Of a DNA stretch of 64,000 nucleotides, positions 61,092 through 64,000 are shown piece after piece (within the stretch, counting starts at the first letter, position 1; every line of letters begins with the position of its first letter). Location of the stretch: positions 41,184,639 through 41,248,638 of the forward strand of contig NC_074716.1 of the NCBI RefSeq assembly GCF_947242115.1, written 5' to 3'. The notes beneath the pieces are model-generated. The model was not told the origin of the DNA. It worked only from the letters and a program-made list of their open reading frames with translations, and searched no databases. Made by a program: the position numbers and the translations under genes. The DNA is from Biomphalaria glabrata (lineage: Eukaryota > Mollusca > Gastropoda > Planorbidae).

Positions 61092-63562
61092 CTAGGATTC
61101 TGACATTTCTTCATCAACTTTTTGTTTCTTTGAACTGTTCTCTGCAAGATCATCTTTGTCTGCTGACTTGGTGGGTTTCCTTTTCAAGCCTTTGAGTTTA
61201 CGAGCCTGAAGTTTACCAAAATTTTGAGTACTCATGTGTATCCTACCAAGTTTGTTGCCAAGGTCATCACGAGAAATATTCTTCTTCTTTTTGGCCTGTC
61301 AATACAATGAAAAATATTTGTTGATTCACAGATGCACTAACTTATAAAAATCAACTACAATAACCATAGTAAGAAGTAAAGTTCCTCTTTCACATCTATA
61401 GGGTAGATGATGTAAAGATCATGTGTCTGTAGTCCACAGTTAACAAGGTAGTCATGTGGCCAGCACAATGACCAACCGCCTTTACTTTCCTAAGCTAATA
61501 TCAGGTACCCATAAGATTCGAACCTGGGATCTTGGTTCAGAAGCCAAGCACTTAAATGCTGAGCCACTACAATAACCATGTTCTTTTTATATTTATATAT
61601 ATAAAACTTTTGGAAACAAATGTTAAATCAAATTAACCCCACCAGACCTATCTATCCACCCCCAAAAAGAGGCACACCCAAGCTCTAGATTTACTAGTGC
61701 TTTAGTTTTCTTATCTCTATCTATTGCATTAAAATGTTATTCTTGATAAAATTGTGTCTCTTTAAGAGTCGACTATATCATCAGTATTTGCAATGTTTAA
61801 GGATGTTGTTTAATTACAACTGGCCTAGTTTTAATAAATTCTAACTGATTTTGTGAAAAACAGGTACAGTAGCAATGCACTATTTTGGGAATAACTGAAA
61901 ATTGCATAGTGTTCTGGAGAAATTAATACATTTCTTGTGTATAGCACAAGGCCAATTCATTAAAGTCATTTTAATACAATAAATAAATATAGAAAATATA
62001 ATATATTTTCAATAAAGGTGTCTAGTTTTCATCTCTAATTCGAGTAGTAAAGCCATTGAAACTTTTGATCCTCTAACATGTTTTGTGTTATAATGAAAAC
62101 GTAGATTATGTCATATCATAAGTATTCTAAGCTATTATAGTACTTCTGTAGAGTATCGCAAAAAAAGACAAAAAAACTGTTAGTCCAAAAAAAATAATTT
62201 ATAGCAACTATGAATTTCACACTTAAATCTCTATATAAAAAGGCTAATTTTTTTTTATTAATGACCAAATGATCAGAATGATCACTAAAGCCATATCTTT
62301 CCAAAGTCACTGTCATATCATTTTCAAATAAGTTTATTATTGATATAGTTGGTGTTACGTCTTCATATTGGATGAGACTCTTTAGACATGAAAACGACAA
62401 ATCACTGTTTATAAATACTTTAATCTTTATTAATACTGAAAACACTTTCTTGTTCATATTCCTCCATTTTGGTTCTTCTTCTCCTTTCAACACGCATTCG
62501 CACCATTTTCACATTTACACTAAGATGCGCACGTAACACCGTCCCACTTGTTACGTCTTCATATTGGATGAGACTCTTTAGACATGAAAACGACAAATCA
62601 CTGTTTATAAATACTTTAATCTTTATTAATACTGAAAACACTTTCTTGTTCATATTCCTCCATTTTGGTTCTTCTTCTCCTTTCAACACGCATTCGCACC
62701 ATTTTCACATTTACACTAAGATGCGCACGTAACAGTTGGCATAAAAAAAAACAAAAAAAAACTATTGTGCCTCTTATCAAGAGGTCAAGCACAACATGCT
62801 GAAGAAGCAACAATTAGTTATGACAAATTTTACAAAAACATTTTTTTTTAAATTCGTGTAACCTACCTTGGCAAGTTCTGCCTTTTTCAAAGCTCTTTTA
62901 AATAGATCATCTGAAGCAAGCCTTGTTCGTCTGATGGAGAGATTCAAAGATGGACCCATGTCTTCAAGTTCTACCCTTGGAATTCTTGTTCCAGATTTTT
63001 TTTTTAGCACTCTATGGAAAAGCACAAAATAACAAAAATAAAAAAAAAACACGAATGCTAAAATTTATTTATAATAAATACAAATTAACCTTAAACCAGA
63101 AAAGGAATGCATTTTTTAAATCTTTTTTTTTAATAGTGCCATATCCATTTTCATAATTACCTGTAGTTTCTGATATAAATTTGTCCACTGACAGCAGTCA
63201 CACTGATAACATGCTCCAGTCCATTCAAGGAAATCTTTTCAGCATTGGCACCACGGAAGAAGTCTGAAAGGAATTAGATCTACAATATTTCCATACTAAA
63301 CATTTCCCCATTAAATAAATATACATTATTTCCACACTAAACATAACCCTCACAAAAACTGAATAAACCATATAGTAGTTATATGCTAAACACAAATCAT
63401 TTAAATTTATTAACAAAATGTGCAATATTTGCAAATAACATGATAGAGAAGTAAATAGTTACCTATCAGTAGATTTTTTATTCTTTTGTTTTCATCATTT
63501 TCTTCAAAAAATTCACCAGAGAAAACTAGACAGGGTTTAATTCCAGTGGCTGATTTTGGGCC
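61092..63562 (-). CDS. RPF2: RPF2, ribosome production factor 2 (Brix family), C-terminal exons
   Basis: Exons in transcript order on the minus strand: 63562-63463, 63263-63161, 63011-62867, 61295-61092 (TAG at 61094-61092). All have GT/AG and the phases join into 183 aa. With RRS1, RPF2 loads the 5S RNP (5S rRNA, uL18, uL5) onto the pre-60S particle in the nucleolus. Diagnostic stretches: KRIKNLLIDFFRGANAEKIS, SGTRIPRVELEDMGPSLNLS, RRTRLASDDLFKRALKK and KKKKNISRDDLGNKLGRIHM, matching human RPF2 RLKSLLIDFFRG, PRIELEEMGPSLDL, RRTHLASDDLYK and KKKKNISHDTFGTTYGRIHM. The C terminus is Lys-rich, then acidic. About 120 N-terminal residues (start of the Brix domain) lie beyond base 64000. The last intron (61296-62866) holds a SINE and an LTR pair. 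Confidence 0.9.
61374..61568 (-). repeat. tRNA-derived SINE, family B
   Basis: Antisense AGTAAAGTTCCTCTTTCACA, TAGATGATGTAAAGATCATG, GTGGCCAGCACAATGACCAA, TCAGGTACCCATAAGATTCG then AACCTGGGATC. It lacks the GGGCGCC segment of the other copies. In the last RPF2 intron. Confidence 0.7.
62353..62734 (-). mobile_element. Miniature LTR-LTR fossil (two 186-bp LTRs, 10 bp between)
   Basis: LTRs at 62353-62538 and 62549-62734 look identical by eye, start TGTTACGT and end ACGTAACA, and are separated by CCGTCCCACT. The 5-bp target repeats are GTTGG (62348-62352 and 62735-62739). Read on the minus strand each LTR has AATAAAG as a likely poly(A) signal, and the 10-bp spacer (AGTGGGACGG) is purine-rich like a polypurine tract. 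There is no coding capacity. Identity of the two LTRs implies a young insertion. Family: short-LTR Gypsy-like, related to the solo LTR at 55646. In the last RPF2 intron. Confidence 0.8.
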
Positions 63563-64000
63563 CTAGAATTAAGAAGAAAAAAAAAATTTATTTTAAAGTG
63601 AGTAAATTTCAACAGTTTTTCTATAAGTTAATGCCCATAAAAAAAAGATTTAAAAAAAAAAAGTTCTTGCCTAAAGGTGACACACTTTTATTTTTTTGAG
63701 TAGGGGAGTAGCAGAGCAATCAAAATTTATAATAAAGTAAATGCAATAAATAATTGAGTCCAAATACAAATGCAGAATAAACCTATAGAAACAAATATGT
63801 TCACTGAATGTTTTTTAAATATTGGATTAATTATTTTTTACCATGAATTCATTTACATTTTACTAGTTAGAAAAAAATTAGTATGGTTAAAGAATATATA
63901 TATATTATTATTATATTATATATATATGCATGCATGCAAAAGTAAACAATTTTATCAAAAGAAACTATTGTTTTAACAATAGCCTACTATAAGCAAATAA
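63563..64000. other. RPF2 intron, right edge of the window
   Basis: AT-rich, with a TA-rich microsatellite at about 63893-63935. No further RPF2 exon found. Confidence 0.5.

Noticed and set aside
62116-62689. Overlapping minus-strand frames with a repeated N terminus (MLKGEEEPKWRNM...)
   Set aside because: They are translations of the LTR pair; the repeated peptide simply reflects the two identical LTRs.

Overview
The window is AT-rich, intron-rich metazoan DNA, full of tRNA-derived SINEs, Helitrons, hAT-like elements and LINE tails. The gene set and the repeat style point to a mollusc, most likely a freshwater pulmonate snail. That assignment is inference, because no species marker is present.

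Layout. (1) 39-5952, minus strand: the first six coding exons of an ABCC1/MRP1-type ABC transporter (TMD0 plus the start of the linker); the rest lies left of the window. (2) 11113-18091 and 24309-35998, plus strand: two tandem eight-exon copies of a betaine-homocysteine S-methyltransferase-like gene. Their exon lengths, intron phases and 13-nt first coding exon are identical. Copy 2 is open for 351 codons. Copy 1 has one in-frame TAG at codon 241, before the zinc-binding Cys-Cys pair. (3) 36000-51000: a repeat-dominated stretch with two decayed hAT transposase copies, a Gypsy-type integrase fossil, a 3.5-kb minisatellite of 31-bp units, and one possible lectin-domain exon. (4) 51134-57652, plus strand: a complete seven-exon TMEM135-like gene (423 aa). 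(5) 61092-63562, minus strand: the last four exons of RPF2, a ribosome-assembly factor; its N terminus lies right of the window.

The genes are unrelated housekeeping or metabolic loci: efflux transport, one-carbon/methionine metabolism, a peroxisomal/mitochondrial membrane protein, and 60S ribosome assembly. The most interesting signals are the duplicated methyltransferase locus (a lone stop codon in an otherwise conserved copy, uneven exon-by-exon divergence, a shared compact promoter), a 186-bp LTR pair separated by only 10 bp, a Helitron family that carries the same hAT insertion in two places, a 184-bp palindrome upstream of methyltransferase copy 2, and the minisatellite bracketed by hAT ends. 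I did not identify a wholly new multi-gene system. Repeat boundaries are approximate unless stated otherwise.
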